The translations under genes were made by a program, and so were the position numbers. DNA of 64,000 bases from Pseudomonas sp. NFR16. Its GTDB lineage: Bacteria; Pseudomonadota; Gammaproteobacteria; Pseudomonadales; Pseudomonadaceae. Positions 1-8,017 of the stretch are shown piece by piece (positions within the stretch are counted from its first letter, which is position 1; every line of letters starts with the position of its first letter). Location of the stretch: positions 393,969 to 457,968 of the forward strand of contig NZ_FNYJ01000003.1 in NCBI RefSeq assembly GCF_900108875.1, given 5' to 3'. A model generated the notes under the pieces. It saw nothing but the letters and a program-made list of their open reading frames with translations, was not told where the DNA came from and did not search any database.

Positions 1-930
1 CTGGCATTCCTGATGCACGGCATGGTGGCTCAGCTCGAACGCCTGCACGTGCCGGAAGGCGGCGCGGTGGGGTTGGTTTTCGCGCTATTCATGGGGGCAT
101 TGGGGTTGTTTCTGCTGGTGCTGGTGCCTTTGCTCTGGCATCAGTTGATCACCCTGTTCAACGAGCTGCCCGGCATGCTTGCCAAATGGCAGTCGCTGCT
201 GTTGCTGCTGCCGGAGCGTTATCCGCATCTGGTGTCCGATGAGCAGGTGTTGCAGGCCATTGAAGTGGCGCGCGGTGAAATCGGCAAGTTCGGCCAGTGG
301 GCGCTGACATTCTCGCTGTCCAGTCTGCCGCTGTTGATCAACATGATGATCTATCTGGTGCTGGTGCCGATTCTTGTGTTCTTTTTCCTCAAGGACCGTC
401 GGATGATCGGCCGCTGGGTGAGAGGGTATCTGCCCCGCGAGCGTACGTTGATCACCCGGGTCGCCGAGGAAATGAACCGGCAGATCGCCAATTACATTCG
501 CGGAAAAGTCATCGAGATTTTCATCTGCGGCGCGGTGACCTACATCGCATTTGTCACCATGGGGCTCAATTACTCAGCACTGCTGGCGATGCTGGTGGGC
601 ATTTCAGTCGTCGTCCCTTATGTGGGCGCGGTGGTGGTGACGGTGCCGGTGGCCTTCATTGCGCTGTTTCAGTGGGGATGGGGCGATCAGTTCATTTACT
701 TGATGGCCGTCTACGGAATCATTCAGACGCTGGATGGCAACGTGCTGGTGCCGCTGCTGTTTTCCCAGACCGTGAGTCTGCACCCGGTCGCGATCATTTG
801 TGCGGTGCTGCTGTTTGGAGGGCTTTGGGGGTTCTGGGGTATCTTTTTCGCGATCCCGCTGGCAACGCTGTGCAAAGCCGTGCTGGACGCCTGGCCGCGA
901 AACGAACCGACCGTGGCGCCGTTGCTGTAA
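1..930 (+). CDS. AI-2E/PerM family transporter, 5' end cut by window
   Basis: Polytopic inner-membrane protein of the AI-2E transporter (PerM/UPF0118) family; the transported substrate of this paralogue cannot be told from sequence. The reading frame is open to the first base, so the true start lies upstream; about 309 residues are visible of an expected 350 or so. Hydrophobic stretches repeat along the protein, and the C-terminal half has the family's conserved run around VVPYVGAVVV and the GNVLVPLLFS segment typical of the last helices. It is followed by a REP pair and then converges on bcp. Confidence 0.85.
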   Translation: MAFLMHGMVAQLERLHVPEGGAVGLVFALFMGALGLFLLVLVPLLWHQLITLFNELPGMLAKWQSLLLLLPERYPHLVSDEQVLQAIEVARGEIGKFGQWALTFSLSSLPLLINMMIYLVLVPILVFFFLKDRRMIGRWVRGYLPRERTLITRVAEEMNRQIANYIRGKVIEIFICGAVTYIAFVTMGLNYSALLAMLVGISVVVPYVGAVVVTVPVAFIALFQWGWGDQFIYLMAVYGIIQTLDGNVLVPLLFSQTVSLHPVAIICAVLLFGGLWGFWGIFFAIPLATLCKAVLDAWPRNEPTVAPLL

Positions 931-942
931 CAAAGGCTGTAA

Positions 943-1037
943 CTGTGGGAGTGAGCTTGCTCACGAAGAGGCCGGTACAGTCAGAGCCTCTTCTCAGGCT
1001 GGACGTCAGCCTTCGTGAGCACGCTCACTCCCACAGG
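943..1037. repeat. Inverted REP pair between converging genes
   Basis: Two copies of the GTGGGAGTGAGCTTGCTCACGAAG type REP face each other, with outer arms CTGTGGGAGTGAGC and GCTCACTCCCACAG. The pair sits between the ends of the PerM-like gene and bcp and can fold into a long hairpin, so it may act as a two-way transcription end or mRNA stabiliser (inference). Confidence 0.75.
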
Positions 1038-1058
1038 TCATGCGCAAGACTCGATGAC

Positions 1059-1532
1059 TCAGGCCTTATCGAGCGCCTGGGCCGCTTCCAGCACCGCCGC
1101 CACGTGACCGGGCACTTTCACACCGCGCCATTCCTTGCGCAGCACACCGTTCTTGTCGATCAGGAAGGTGCTGCGGTCAACGCCCATGTATTCCTTGCCG
1201 TACAGCTTTTTCAGCTTGATCACGTCGAACAGCTGGCAAAGGGATTCATCCTTGTCCGAGATCAGCTCGAAAGGGAATGCCTGCTTGGCCTTGAAGTTTT
1301 CGTGCGACTTCAAGCTGTCGCGCGACACGCCGAAAACCACGGTGTTGGCGGCCTTGAACTCGGCGTGGTGGTCACGGAAGCCCTGGCCCTGAGTGGTGCA
1401 GCCTGGCGTGCTGTCCTTGGGGTAAAAATAGATCACCACTTGCTGACCCTTCAGCGCGGACAGCGTCACTGCCTGTTCGCTGGTGGCCTGTACCTGAAAG
1501 TCGGCAACGGGTTGGTCGAGTTCTACAGCCAT
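1059..1532 (-). CDS. bcp: Peroxiredoxin, Bcp/PrxQ family
   Basis: Thiol peroxidase of 157 residues that reduces hydrogen peroxide and organic hydroperoxides in the cytoplasm. The peroxidatic cysteine is C45 in the motif TPGCTTQGQGFRD. Escherichia coli Bcp has its resolving cysteine five residues later (C50), but this protein has Q50. The only other obvious cysteine is C99 in DESLCQLF. The enzyme therefore either uses a different resolving cysteine or works as a 1-Cys type (inference). It lies 9 bp behind gcvR on the same strand and is probably cotranscribed with it. Confidence 0.93.
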   Translation of the reverse strand: MAVELDQPVADFQVQATSEQAVTLSALKGQQVVIYFYPKDSTPGCTTQGQGFRDHHAEFKAANTVVFGVSRDSLKSHENFKAKQAFPFELISDKDESLCQLFDVIKLKKLYGKEYMGVDRSTFLIDKNGVLRKEWRGVKVPGHVAAVLEAAQALDKA

Positions 1533-1541
1533 TGGAATTCC

Positions 1542-2105
1542 TTACATCGGTGCTTGCGGGCGCCATGGTTCGATCAGGGCGTCGAGGTTGAGTGCGTCGG
1601 CGAAGTCCAGGAACTGGTCGCGCAACCAGCTGATCTGGGTCCCGGCCGGCAAGGTGACGGTGAACGTGGCGTTGAGCATGGTGCCGCCGGTCTGCGGTGC
1701 CTGATAGGTGTCGCAGATCAGGTTCTCCAGCTCGACATGGTGATCGATGAAGAACTGGCACAGCTCGTTGATGATGTCCGGGCGATAGGCCGAGCTGACG
1801 TACGCCACGTACGGCAGGGCCTCGGGCCGGTTCTCGAGCGATGCGCTGCGCACCACGTTGACCGTGAACGCGTGCTTCTTCGACAGGTTCGGCAGGCTGC
1901 CTTCCAGGCGAGCCAGGGCGTCCCAGCTGCCGGAAACCTGCAGGATCAACGCGCTGCATTCGCCGTGGCGAGTGAGGCGCGAGCTGACCACCGAGCAACG
2001 GCTTTCATGACTGGCGCGGCACAGGACGTTGGTCAGCTCCATTGGGTTGGCGCCAAGGGCACTGATGACAAGGAATTGTTCGCGAACTGTGGGGATGGAC
2101 GACAT
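1542..2105 (-). CDS. gcvR: Glycine cleavage system regulator GcvR (two ACT domains)
   Basis: 187-residue protein with two ACT-type regulatory domains, at roughly residues 10-85 and 95-170. In enterobacteria GcvR binds glycine and represses the glycine cleavage operon by acting on GcvA. The N-terminus REQFLVISALGANPMELTNVL is the usual opening of this family. It is divergent from dapA and precedes bcp on the minus strand, the standard order in pseudomonads. The link to glycine control here is by family, not shown by the sequence. Confidence 0.88.
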   Translation of the reverse strand: MSSIPTVREQFLVISALGANPMELTNVLCRASHESRCSVVSSRLTRHGECSALILQVSGSWDALARLEGSLPNLSKKHAFTVNVVRSASLENRPEALPYVAYVSSAYRPDIINELCQFFIDHHVELENLICDTYQAPQTGGTMLNATFTVTLPAGTQISWLRDQFLDFADALNLDALIEPWRPQAPM

Positions 2106-2417
2106 GCAGCATTCCTAAGCGATGAGCGGTCGGTACATTATTGGCTTGTGCGGCAAATTCGACGAACGAAGGCGTTGCAACTTCAATCCGGACCACTGCG
2201 GTATATCGCTTATTGAGCCGGTCACGGCAAGCGATAACGACGCTGGGGCGGGGTTTGCGACGACGAAAACGAACAGTCGAACGGGCCGGGCAGATGACCA
2301 GTACCGATCAAAGACCGAAGGGTAGCGAAAACCGTCGCTCAGGGGAATGCTCGCCTTGTGCAAGGATCATGGCGCCAGTACCATTACCGCTCTCTTTTTC
2401 CGGCAGGAGCGGTTTGC
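2106..2417. promoter_or_regulatory. Divergent gcvR/dapA intergenic region
   Basis: 312 bp without a convincing gene. It must hold the promoters for gcvR (minus) and dapA (plus), but I could not pick a clear -35/-10 pair. A GGAGCGG ribosome-binding sequence lies just upstream of the dapA ATG at 2418. Confidence 0.5.
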
Positions 2418-3296
2418 ATGATTGCGGGCAGTATGGTGGCACTGGTCACACCTATGGATGCACAGGGTCGTCTTGACTGGGACAGCCTGAGCAAACTGGT
2501 GGACTTTCACCTCAAAGAGGGCACCAACGCCATTGTTGCCGTCGGCACCACAGGTGAATCCGCGACGCTGGACGTCAATGAGCACATTGAAGTCATTCGC
2601 CGCGTGGTTCAGCAGGTCGCAGGCCGCATTCCGGTCATCGCCGGCACAGGCGCCAATTCCACCCGCGAGGCGGTCGAGCTGACCACCAATGCCAAGAACG
2701 CCGGTGCCGATGCCTGCCTGCTGGTCACGCCGTACTACAACAAGCCGACCCAGGAAGGCTTGTACCAGCATTTCAAGCACATCGCCGAAGCCGTCGACAT
2801 TCCTCAGATCCTCTACAACGTGCCAGGCCGTACGGCGTGCGACATGTCCGCAGAGACCGTCATCCGTCTGTCCAAAGTCAAGAACATCATCGCCATCAAG
2901 GAAGCCACCGGTGACCTGCAGCGCGCCAAGGACATCCTGGCGGGCGTGAGCAGCGACTTCCTCGTCTACTCCGGCGACGACGCCACTGCGGTCGAACTGA
3001 TCCTGCTCGGCGGCAAGGGCAACATTTCAGTCACCGCCAACGTTGCCCCGCGTGACATGGCCGAACTGTGCAAGGCCGCGATGGCTGGCGACGCCGCCAC
3101 AGCCCGTGCGATCCATGAAAAACTGATGCCGCTGAACAAGAATCTGTTCATCGAATCGAACCCTATTCCCGTGAAATGGGCCCTGCATGAGATGGGTTTG
3201 ATGCCGGACGGTATCCGTCTGCCGCTCACCTGGCTCAGCGAGTCCTGCCACGAGCCGCTGCGTCAGGCCCTGCGCCAGTCCGGTGTATTGGTTTAA
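2418..3296 (+). CDS. dapA: 4-hydroxy-tetrahydrodipicolinate synthase
   Basis: 292-residue TIM-barrel enzyme that condenses pyruvate with aspartate semialdehyde in lysine and diaminopimelate synthesis. Family marks: GTTGESATL near residue 45, the Tyr in [14 protein letters not shown] near 133, and the Schiff-base lysine in [10 protein letters not shown] near 161. Start ATG 2418 gives the normal N-terminus [13 protein letters not shown] and has GGAGCGG upstream; an in-frame extension to 2358 is not needed. First gene of the dapA-bamC-MBL hydrolase-purC block. Confidence 0.97.
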   Translation: MIAGSMVALVTPMDAQGRLDWDSLSKLVDFHLKEGTNAIVAVGTTGESATLDVNEHIEVIRRVVQQVAGRIPVIAGTGANSTREAVELTTNAKNAGADACLLVTPYYNKPTQEGLYQHFKHIAEAVDIPQILYNVPGRTACDMSAETVIRLSKVKNIIAIKEATGDLQRAKDILAGVSSDFLVYSGDDATAVELILLGGKGNISVTANVAPRDMAELCKAAMAGDAATARAIHEKLMPLNKNLFIESNPIPVKWALHEMGLMPDGIRLPLTWLSESCHEPLRQALRQSGVLV

Positions 3297-3313
3297 TGAG
3301 GAAGCACTACGCA

Positions 3314-4420
3314 ATGAAGCGACTGGCCGGACTTTCCGCACTAGCCCTGATTATCTCCAGCACCAGCGGTTGCAGCTGGCTGTTTGGTCAGGATGGCTAC
3401 TTCCGCGATCGCAGCAGCGATTACCTGGAAGCCACCCAGAAACCACCGATGCAACTGCCTGAAGGCGTCCAGGAAGCCAAACGTCTGGACCCGCTGCTGC
3501 CGATCCCGCGCAACGTGGCCGACGATACCCAGAAGGGCGAGTTCAACGTGCCGCGTCCGCAGCCGTTGTCCACCGTTCAGGATTCGGGCGACTACACGCT
3601 GCAGAAGAGCGGCGACAATCGCTGGATCCTGGCCCAGCGTGCGCCTGCCGAAGTCTGGCCGGTCGCGCATCAGTATTTTGAGGACAACGGTTTCCGCATC
3701 GCTGAAGATCGTCCGCAGACCGGTGAATTCAAGACCACCTGGCAGCGTGCGGACGAGCTGTCTGCAGCAGTCGCCAAGCGCATGGGCGACACCGCCGGCA
3801 ATGAAACCCGCGTGCGTGTCCGCATCGAGCCGGGCGTGCAGCGCAACACCAGTGAAATCTACGTCGTCAGCGTTCAGCGCCCGGCAGGCAGCAACGACGA
3901 ACCCGAGTTCCCGTCGCGCACCACCAATGTCGGCCTGGATTCGGTCCTGACCGACGACATGCTGGCGAGCCTGACCCGGACTGCCGAAAAAGGCGGCTCG
4001 GTGTCGTTGCTGGCCGCTCGCGATTTCGACACGCCAAGCCGCGTTTCCCTCAGCGAAGACGGCAGCGGCAACCCGGTCCTGAACCTGGGCGCCGACCTGG
4101 ATCGCGCCTGGTCGAGCGTCGGTCGTGCGCTGAATCAGGGTGACTGGCGCGTCGAGGACATCAACCGCAGTCTGGGTCTGTACTACATCAACCTGGCGGA
4201 AAAGGCTGACAAGCCCGAGAACAAGCCTGGCTTCTTTGGCCGCATGTTCGGCAGCGAAGAGACCAAGGAAGAGAAGGAAGCCCGCGCCGAGCGTTATCAG
4301 GTCCGCCTGAGCAAGGTCGGTGAGAACGTCCAGGTGACTGTCGAGAAGAACATCAATACCGTGGCGCCGACCGACATCGCTCGCCGCGTATTGAGCGTCA
4401 TTCAAGACAACCTCGGTTAA
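3314..4420 (+). CDS. bamC: Outer membrane assembly lipoprotein BamC
   Basis: 368-residue lipoprotein of the beta-barrel assembly (BAM) complex, acting on the periplasmic face of the outer membrane. A lipoprotein signal ends in the lipobox SGCS near residue 20. The chain then has the BamC N-terminal segment and two helix-grip domains. Start ATG 3314 is chosen because GAGGAAG sits about 8 bp upstream and gives a normal signal peptide; an ATG at 3296, overlapping the dapA stop, is in frame but would add charged residues before the signal. It follows dapA by 17 bp. Confidence 0.93.
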   Translation: MKRLAGLSALALIISSTSGCSWLFGQDGYFRDRSSDYLEATQKPPMQLPEGVQEAKRLDPLLPIPRNVADDTQKGEFNVPRPQPLSTVQDSGDYTLQKSGDNRWILAQRAPAEVWPVAHQYFEDNGFRIAEDRPQTGEFKTTWQRADELSAAVAKRMGDTAGNETRVRVRIEPGVQRNTSEIYVVSVQRPAGSNDEPEFPSRTTNVGLDSVLTDDMLASLTRTAEKGGSVSLLAARDFDTPSRVSLSEDGSGNPVLNLGADLDRAWSSVGRALNQGDWRVEDINRSLGLYYINLAEKADKPENKPGFFGRMFGSEETKEEKEARAERYQVRLSKVGENVQVTVEKNINTVAPTDIARRVLSVIQDNLG

Positions 4421-5179
4421 GTGCGTTTCGCGGTTCTGGGCAGCGGCAGTCGGGGTAACGGCACGCTGGTAGCCAGTCATGACACCTACGTGCTGGTCGA
4501 CTGCGGTTTCTCCTTGCGCGAAACCGAGCGGCGACTGGAGCGGCTGGGTGTCAGCGGCCATCAACTGAGCGCCATTCTGGTGACCCACGAACATGCCGAT
4601 CATGTGCATGGCGTGGGTTTGCTGTCTCGGCGCTACGACGTTCCGGTGTACTTGAGCGATGGCACGCTGCGAGGCATGCGCAAGCCGGTCGAGGCGGGTT
4701 TCAGGCTCACCGGCGGTCAAGGGCTGGAGATCGGCGGGCTGAGTATCGATGTGGTTTCGGTGGCCCACGATGCGCTGGAGCCCACGCAGTTCGTCTTCAA
4801 TGACGGCCGCCGCCGCTTTGGTCTGCTGACCGATCTGGGGTCGTACTGTCCGTCGGTGCTCGACAGCTACAGGGGGCTCGATGCCCTTATGATCGAGTCC
4901 AATCACTGTCGCGACTTGCTGGCCCGAGGTGCTTATCCATATTTCCTGAAACAGCGCGTTGGCGGGGAATACGGACATTTGAACAATCACCAGGCGGCCA
5001 GTCTGGTGAGCGAGCTGGGATGGCAAGACCTGCAGCATCTGGTGCTGGCCCATCTGAGCAGCAAGAACAACCTGCCGCATCTGGCCCGGCAATGTTTCGT
5101 CGACACCCTTGGGTGCGACCCGGACTGGCTACAATTGGCCGATCAAGATTCAGGGCTCGACTGGCGCGAAATCGCCTAG
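4421..5179 (+). CDS. MBL-fold metallohydrolase, YycJ/WalJ-like
   Basis: 252-residue metallo-beta-lactamase-fold enzyme. The metal motif HEHADH (in LVTHEHADHVHG) lies near residue 60, and further ligands are expected around SNHCRD and LAHLSSKNN. The N-terminal GSGSRGNGT is typical of the YycJ/WalJ type, which are probable nucleic-acid or phosphodiester hydrolases; the substrate here is unknown. The GTG start directly follows the bamC stop codon, and purC follows after 49 bp, so translation is probably coupled within one operon. Confidence 0.88.
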   Translation: MRFAVLGSGSRGNGTLVASHDTYVLVDCGFSLRETERRLERLGVSGHQLSAILVTHEHADHVHGVGLLSRRYDVPVYLSDGTLRGMRKPVEAGFRLTGGQGLEIGGLSIDVVSVAHDALEPTQFVFNDGRRRFGLLTDLGSYCPSVLDSYRGLDALMIESNHCRDLLARGAYPYFLKQRVGGEYGHLNNHQAASLVSELGWQDLQHLVLAHLSSKNNLPHLARQCFVDTLGCDPDWLQLADQDSGLDWREIA

Positions 5180-5228
5180 CGTCCCAAAAGGGGCGTCTAG
5201 CCCAACTATTTAGCAAGCGGAGCCCATC

Positions 5229-5942
5229 ATGGAAAAACGTGAAGAACTCTACCGCGGCAAAGCCAAATCGGTTTACAAGACCGACGACGCTGACCGCTTG
5301 ATCCTGCTGTTTCGTAACGACACCTCGGCGTTCGACGGCAAGCGCATCGAACAGCTCGACCGCAAGGGCATGGTGAACAACAAGTTCAACGCGTTCATCA
5401 TGCAGAAACTCGAAGCTGCCGGTATCCCGACCCAGTTCGACAAACTGCTGGCCGACAACGAAGTGCTGGTCAAGAAACTCGACATGATCCCTGTCGAGTG
5501 CGTCGTGCGTAACTACGCCGCCGGCAGTCTGGTCAAGCGTCTGGGCGTGGAAGAGGGCATGAAGCTCAATCCGTACACGTTTGAACTGTTCCTGAAGGAC
5601 GACGCCAAGGGCGACCCGTTCATCAACGAATCCCACGTCGTAGCGTTCGGCTGGGGTACTGCCGAGCAACTGGCGCGCATGAAAGAGCTGTCGCTGAAGG
5701 TCAACGACGTCCTGAGCAAGCTGTTCGACGACGCTGGCCTGCTGCTGGTCGATTTCAAGCTCGAGTTCGGCGTGTTCAGCGACGGCTCTATCGTCCTGGG
5801 CGACGAGTTCAGCCCGGACGGCTGCCGCCTGTGGGACAAGGACACCAAGAAAAAAATGGACAAGGACCGCTTCCGTCAGGGCCTCGGCGATGTCATCGAA
5901 GCCTACGAAGAAGTCGCCCGGCGCCTCGGCGTACCGCTCTGA
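5229..5942 (+). CDS. purC: Phosphoribosylaminoimidazole-succinocarboxamide synthase
   Basis: 237-residue SAICAR synthetase, the purine step joining CAIR and aspartate with ATP. Family marks: [20 protein letters not shown] at the N-terminus, VVRNYAAGS near residue 95, and LVDFKLEFG near 173 followed by [13 protein letters not shown]. Length is normal. The preceding AAGCGGAG serves as ribosome-binding site. It ends the dapA block; a long inverted repeat and tRNA-Ser follow. Confidence 0.97.
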   Translation: MEKREELYRGKAKSVYKTDDADRLILLFRNDTSAFDGKRIEQLDRKGMVNNKFNAFIMQKLEAAGIPTQFDKLLADNEVLVKKLDMIPVECVVRNYAAGSLVKRLGVEEGMKLNPYTFELFLKDDAKGDPFINESHVVAFGWGTAEQLARMKELSLKVNDVLSKLFDDAGLLLVDFKLEFGVFSDGSIVLGDEFSPDGCRLWDKDTKKKMDKDRFRQGLGDVIEAYEEVARRLGVPL

Positions 5943-5967
5943 GGCGGGAAATGCCGCAAGCATCTGA

Positions 5968-6006
5968 AAGAACGCGAAAAAATCCTCAAAAAGGGTTCGC
6001 GTTCTT
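5968..6006 (+). terminator. Inverted repeat after purC, possible terminator
   Basis: Perfect 11-bp arms, AAGAACGCGAA (5968-5978) and TTCGCGTTCTT (5996-6006), enclose a 17-base loop. There is no long T run after it, so termination would be weak or Rho-assisted (inference). It lies between purC and the tRNA-Ser promoter. Confidence 0.5.
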
Positions 6007-6018
6007 CGTCTGAGCTGT

Positions 6019-6024
6019 TATGAT
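6019..6024 (+). promoter_or_regulatory. -10 element of tRNA-Ser promoter
   Basis: TATGAT matches the sigma-70 -10 box and lies 11 bases before the tRNA 5' end. The -35 region at the usual 17-bp spacing (TTCGCG) is poor and overlaps the preceding inverted repeat. Confidence 0.45.
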
Positions 6025-6034
6025 GCGCGCCGTT

Positions 6035-6124
6035 GGAGAGATGCCGGAGTGGCCGAACGGGACGGATTCGAAATCCGTTGTACTGGCGACAGTACCTAGG
6101 GTTCAAATCCCTATCTCTCCGCCA
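6035..6124 (+). tRNA. tRNA-Ser (anticodon CGA)
   Basis: 90-nt class II tRNA with a long variable arm. The acceptor arms GGAGAGA and TCTCTCC pair, the anticodon stem ACGGATT/AATCCGT encloses CGA, GGTTCAAATCC is the T loop, and the CCA end is encoded. Such genes are common integration sites, and an accessory islet lies directly downstream. Confidence 0.97.
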
Positions 6125-6132
6125 TTACAAAT

Positions 6133-6167
6133 AAAGCCCCAGAAGTTATGCTTCTGGGGCTTTTTTG
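6133..6167 (+). terminator. Rho-independent terminator after tRNA-Ser
   Basis: Stem AAGCCCCAGAAG / CTTCTGGGGCTT with loop TTATG, followed by a run of T. It ends the tRNA transcript just before the mntA-like gene. Confidence 0.92.
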
Positions 6168-6180
6168 TTTCTGCTGGAGC

Positions 6181-6582
6181 ATGTTGATGGATCTCGAGAA
6201 GGTTTTGACGCGTCTGCTGGAGTTTGTCCCTGAGGCGTTGGCCGCATACGTGTTCGGCAGTTACGCCAGCGGCGACTTTCAGGCTCATAGCGACCTCGAC
6301 ATCTCGGTTCTGTTGCCCGGCAAGGGCGATCCGTTGAAGCTTTGGCAGGTGGCCGGCGAGTTGGCCGAGGTTGCTGGCGTGCCGGTAGACCTGGTTGATC
6401 TCGGCGCGGCCTCTACCGTCATGCAATATCAGATCATCACCACGGGTCGGCAGTTGTGGGCCAGAGATACGTCCGTCGGGCTGTTCGAGGCGTTCGTATT
6501 GAGCGAGAAAACCTCATTGGACACGGCACGCGCCGGTCTGCTGGGCGAAATCAGGGAGAATGGGGTGATTCATGGCCGATGA
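6181..6582 (+). CDS. MntA-type antitoxin nucleotidyltransferase
   Basis: 133-residue minimal nucleotidyltransferase with the motif GSYASGDFQAHSDLDIS near residues 26-42 (GSxxxG then SDLD, the metal-binding pair). In MNT/HEPN toxin-antitoxin systems of the MntA-HepT type, this partner AMPylates a tyrosine of the HEPN toxin and silences it. ATG 6181 is preferred over the upstream in-frame codon at 6148, which falls inside the tRNA terminator. The stop overlaps the toxin ATG (6572) by 11 bp, as expected for a paired system. The gene looks intact although its partner is frameshifted. Confidence 0.85.
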   Translation: MLMDLEKVLTRLLEFVPEALAAYVFGSYASGDFQAHSDLDISVLLPGKGDPLKLWQVAGELAEVAGVPVDLVDLGAASTVMQYQIITTGRQLWARDTSVGLFEAFVLSEKTSLDTARAGLLGEIRENGVIHGR

Positions 6583-6986
6583 TGTATTGATCAACAAGGC
6601 GGCAACCATCGAACGTGGCGTGCAACGGGCGCGTGAGGAATATGAAAAGGACCCTACGAGTCTCGACCGACTTTACCTGGCAGGATGCCGCCATTCTGGA
6701 TATACAGCGCGCCTGTGAGGCAGCGCTGGACATGGGGCAGCATCTTGTCCGCCGGGAGCGTCTTGGGGTTCCGCAGAGCGCTCGCGATGTCTTCGATCTG
6801 TTTAACCGTGGTGGCTGGCTCGAGGCATCACTGCTTGTCGTCATGAAGAACATGGTGGGGTTCCGGAACATCGCCGTTCACGAATACCAGACCCTCCAAC
6901 TGCCCATCACAGTCGCCATCATCACTCAGCACCTTGACGATTTCACCCGCTTCACCCGCGCGATTCTTCTAAAGGATCTTCGCTGA
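6572..6986 (+). pseudogene. HepT-type HEPN toxin, frameshifted
   Basis: HEPN-domain RNase partner of the upstream nucleotidyltransferase. The N-terminal part, MADDVLINKAATIERG to about YEKDPTS, reads from ATG 6572 in one frame. The rest, from about TDFTWQDAAILDIQRACEAA to the stop at 6986, reads in the +1 frame. The switch must fall near 6655-6670 and corresponds to one extra base or two missing bases. The catalytic motif RNIAVHEY (R-x4-H-x-Y, including the tyrosine that MntA would modify) is intact in the second part. Read literally, the ATG product ends after about 47 residues and the toxin is inactive. A GTG at 6615 could start a shorter C-terminal product of 123 residues. A sequencing error is possible. 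Confidence 0.8.
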
Positions 6987-7212
6987 TCACTTCTTCCCAG
7001 CGTACCTCGCCCAGGCCGGATCGTTTTGCGTGTCTGACCAGGGTCACGAGCTCGTCCTGCCCCGCGGGGGCATTGTGCAGCACGCCGATGCCTGCATGCA
7101 GGCACGCGTAATGCCAGGCATCCGCCTCGCTCATGTCGTGGTCTGGCTGCAGAAAGTCTGACGGCTTTCCGTTGATGCAGTAGTGAATTCGGTAAACCCT
7201 CAGGACTCGCAT
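6952..7212 (-). CDS. Small protein of unknown function (possibly DUF6555-like)
   Basis: 86-residue protein, MRVLRVYRIHYCINGK onward, with acidic and aromatic residues (DAWHYACLHAG) and no signal peptide or membrane segment. Start ATG 7212 is chosen because GGAGAG lies a few bases upstream. Its 3' end overlaps the toxin pseudogene tail by 35 bp on the opposite strand. It resembles small Pseudomonas-restricted proteins with a D-AWH-A pattern; assignment to DUF6555 is from memory and uncertain. Function unknown. Confidence 0.65.
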   Translation of the reverse strand: MRVLRVYRIHYCINGKPSDFLQPDHDMSEADAWHYACLHAGIGVLHNAPAGQDELVTLVRHAKRSGLGEVRWEEVISEDPLEESRG

Positions 7213-7290
7213 TGATCTCTCCATTTGATATCAATGCGACTTCACTGGCCTATCGCCAGTTCCATAAAGCGTCGGGTTTTCGAAGGTTAG

Positions 7291-7306
7291 TTTCTGGCGC
7301 CAGAAA
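7291..7306. promoter_or_regulatory. Perfect 16-bp palindrome, possible operator
   Basis: TTTCTGGCGCCAGAAA is its own reverse complement. It lies in the 184-bp gap between the small minus-strand gene starting at 7212 and the secreted protein starting at 7397, where a promoter for either gene would be expected. Confidence 0.4.
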
Positions 7307-7396
7307 TGACGCCTGCCTGTGTTGCAAAACCTATTGAACTCGGCCACGACGGCGGTGTTTTACAAGAGGTAATCGACCAATTCGGCGGGCGTGGTG

Positions 7397-7732
7397 ATGC
7401 AGAAGTCATGCGTATTTCAAATGGGTTTGCTGATGGCTTTTTCGCTGTGTGCGATGGCCGACGATGATCTCTCGAGCTTGGACGATCGTTATGTTGCTCG
7501 CTGTAAATGGGGCCGTAGTGTCGCGGGACTGGCTCAGGAGAACATGCTGTCGGGCCATTCTCGCCGGGATTTTCTGGTGAGCTTTGATAATGTCGCTCAT
7601 CCGGAGCCTTGGATGCCTCGGATGACGAGGGCAATTGGCGACAACGTGTACAAAACCAGATCCGACCAGCCTGTTTCGGTGGTTCAGGAACGCTACATGA
7701 GTGACTGCCTTCAGTATTACCTCGCGAAATAA
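7397..7732 (+). CDS. Small secreted protein of unknown function
   Basis: 111 residues. The N-terminus MQKSCVFQMGLLMAFSLCAMA looks like a signal peptide with cleavage after CAMA, leaving a mature protein of about 90 residues with two cysteines (CKWGRS and SDCLQYY) that could form a disulfide in the periplasm. ATG 7397 is preferred to GTG 7391 or 7394 because it gives the cleanest signal. No family recognised. It is the last gene of the islet behind tRNA-Ser. Confidence 0.6.
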   Translation: MQKSCVFQMGLLMAFSLCAMADDDLSSLDDRYVARCKWGRSVAGLAQENMLSGHSRRDFLVSFDNVAHPEPWMPRMTRAIGDNVYKTRSDQPVSVVQERYMSDCLQYYLAK

Positions 7733-8017
7733 AATCGTGCGCGGCATGTGGCGTTTACCGAGTGACCGCCAGGTGCCGTGCGTTTCCAGCTGACAACGGT
7801 TTCACTGTTCAACCTCCTTTTCTCTGGCCATCATTTCGCAATCGGGGCAGTGACAAAATGTCGCAATCGCCCTCAGACGAGTAAGATAGGCACCCTGATT
7901 TTCACCTCCCCATTTCTTCGGACGGATCCTGCGTCGAGTGTCGTGCAATACCGACCTCCGGGGCATCCTTTCGATCACGAATTGATAGAGCAAACAGAGA
8001 AAAGGCGATCACTGAAA

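Noticed and set aside
297..2216. Long 639-codon open frame across the PerM, bcp and gcvR region
   Set aside because: It overlaps three well-supported genes on either strand and has no recognisable domain; high GC gives long antisense frames.
3341..5092. 583-codon minus-strand frame opposite bamC and the MBL gene
   Set aside because: Antisense shadow of two known genes, with no start signal or domain.
6572..6986. Programmed frameshift in the HEPN toxin
   Set aside because: No slippery heptamer or following structure was seen at the switch; mutation or sequencing error is simpler.
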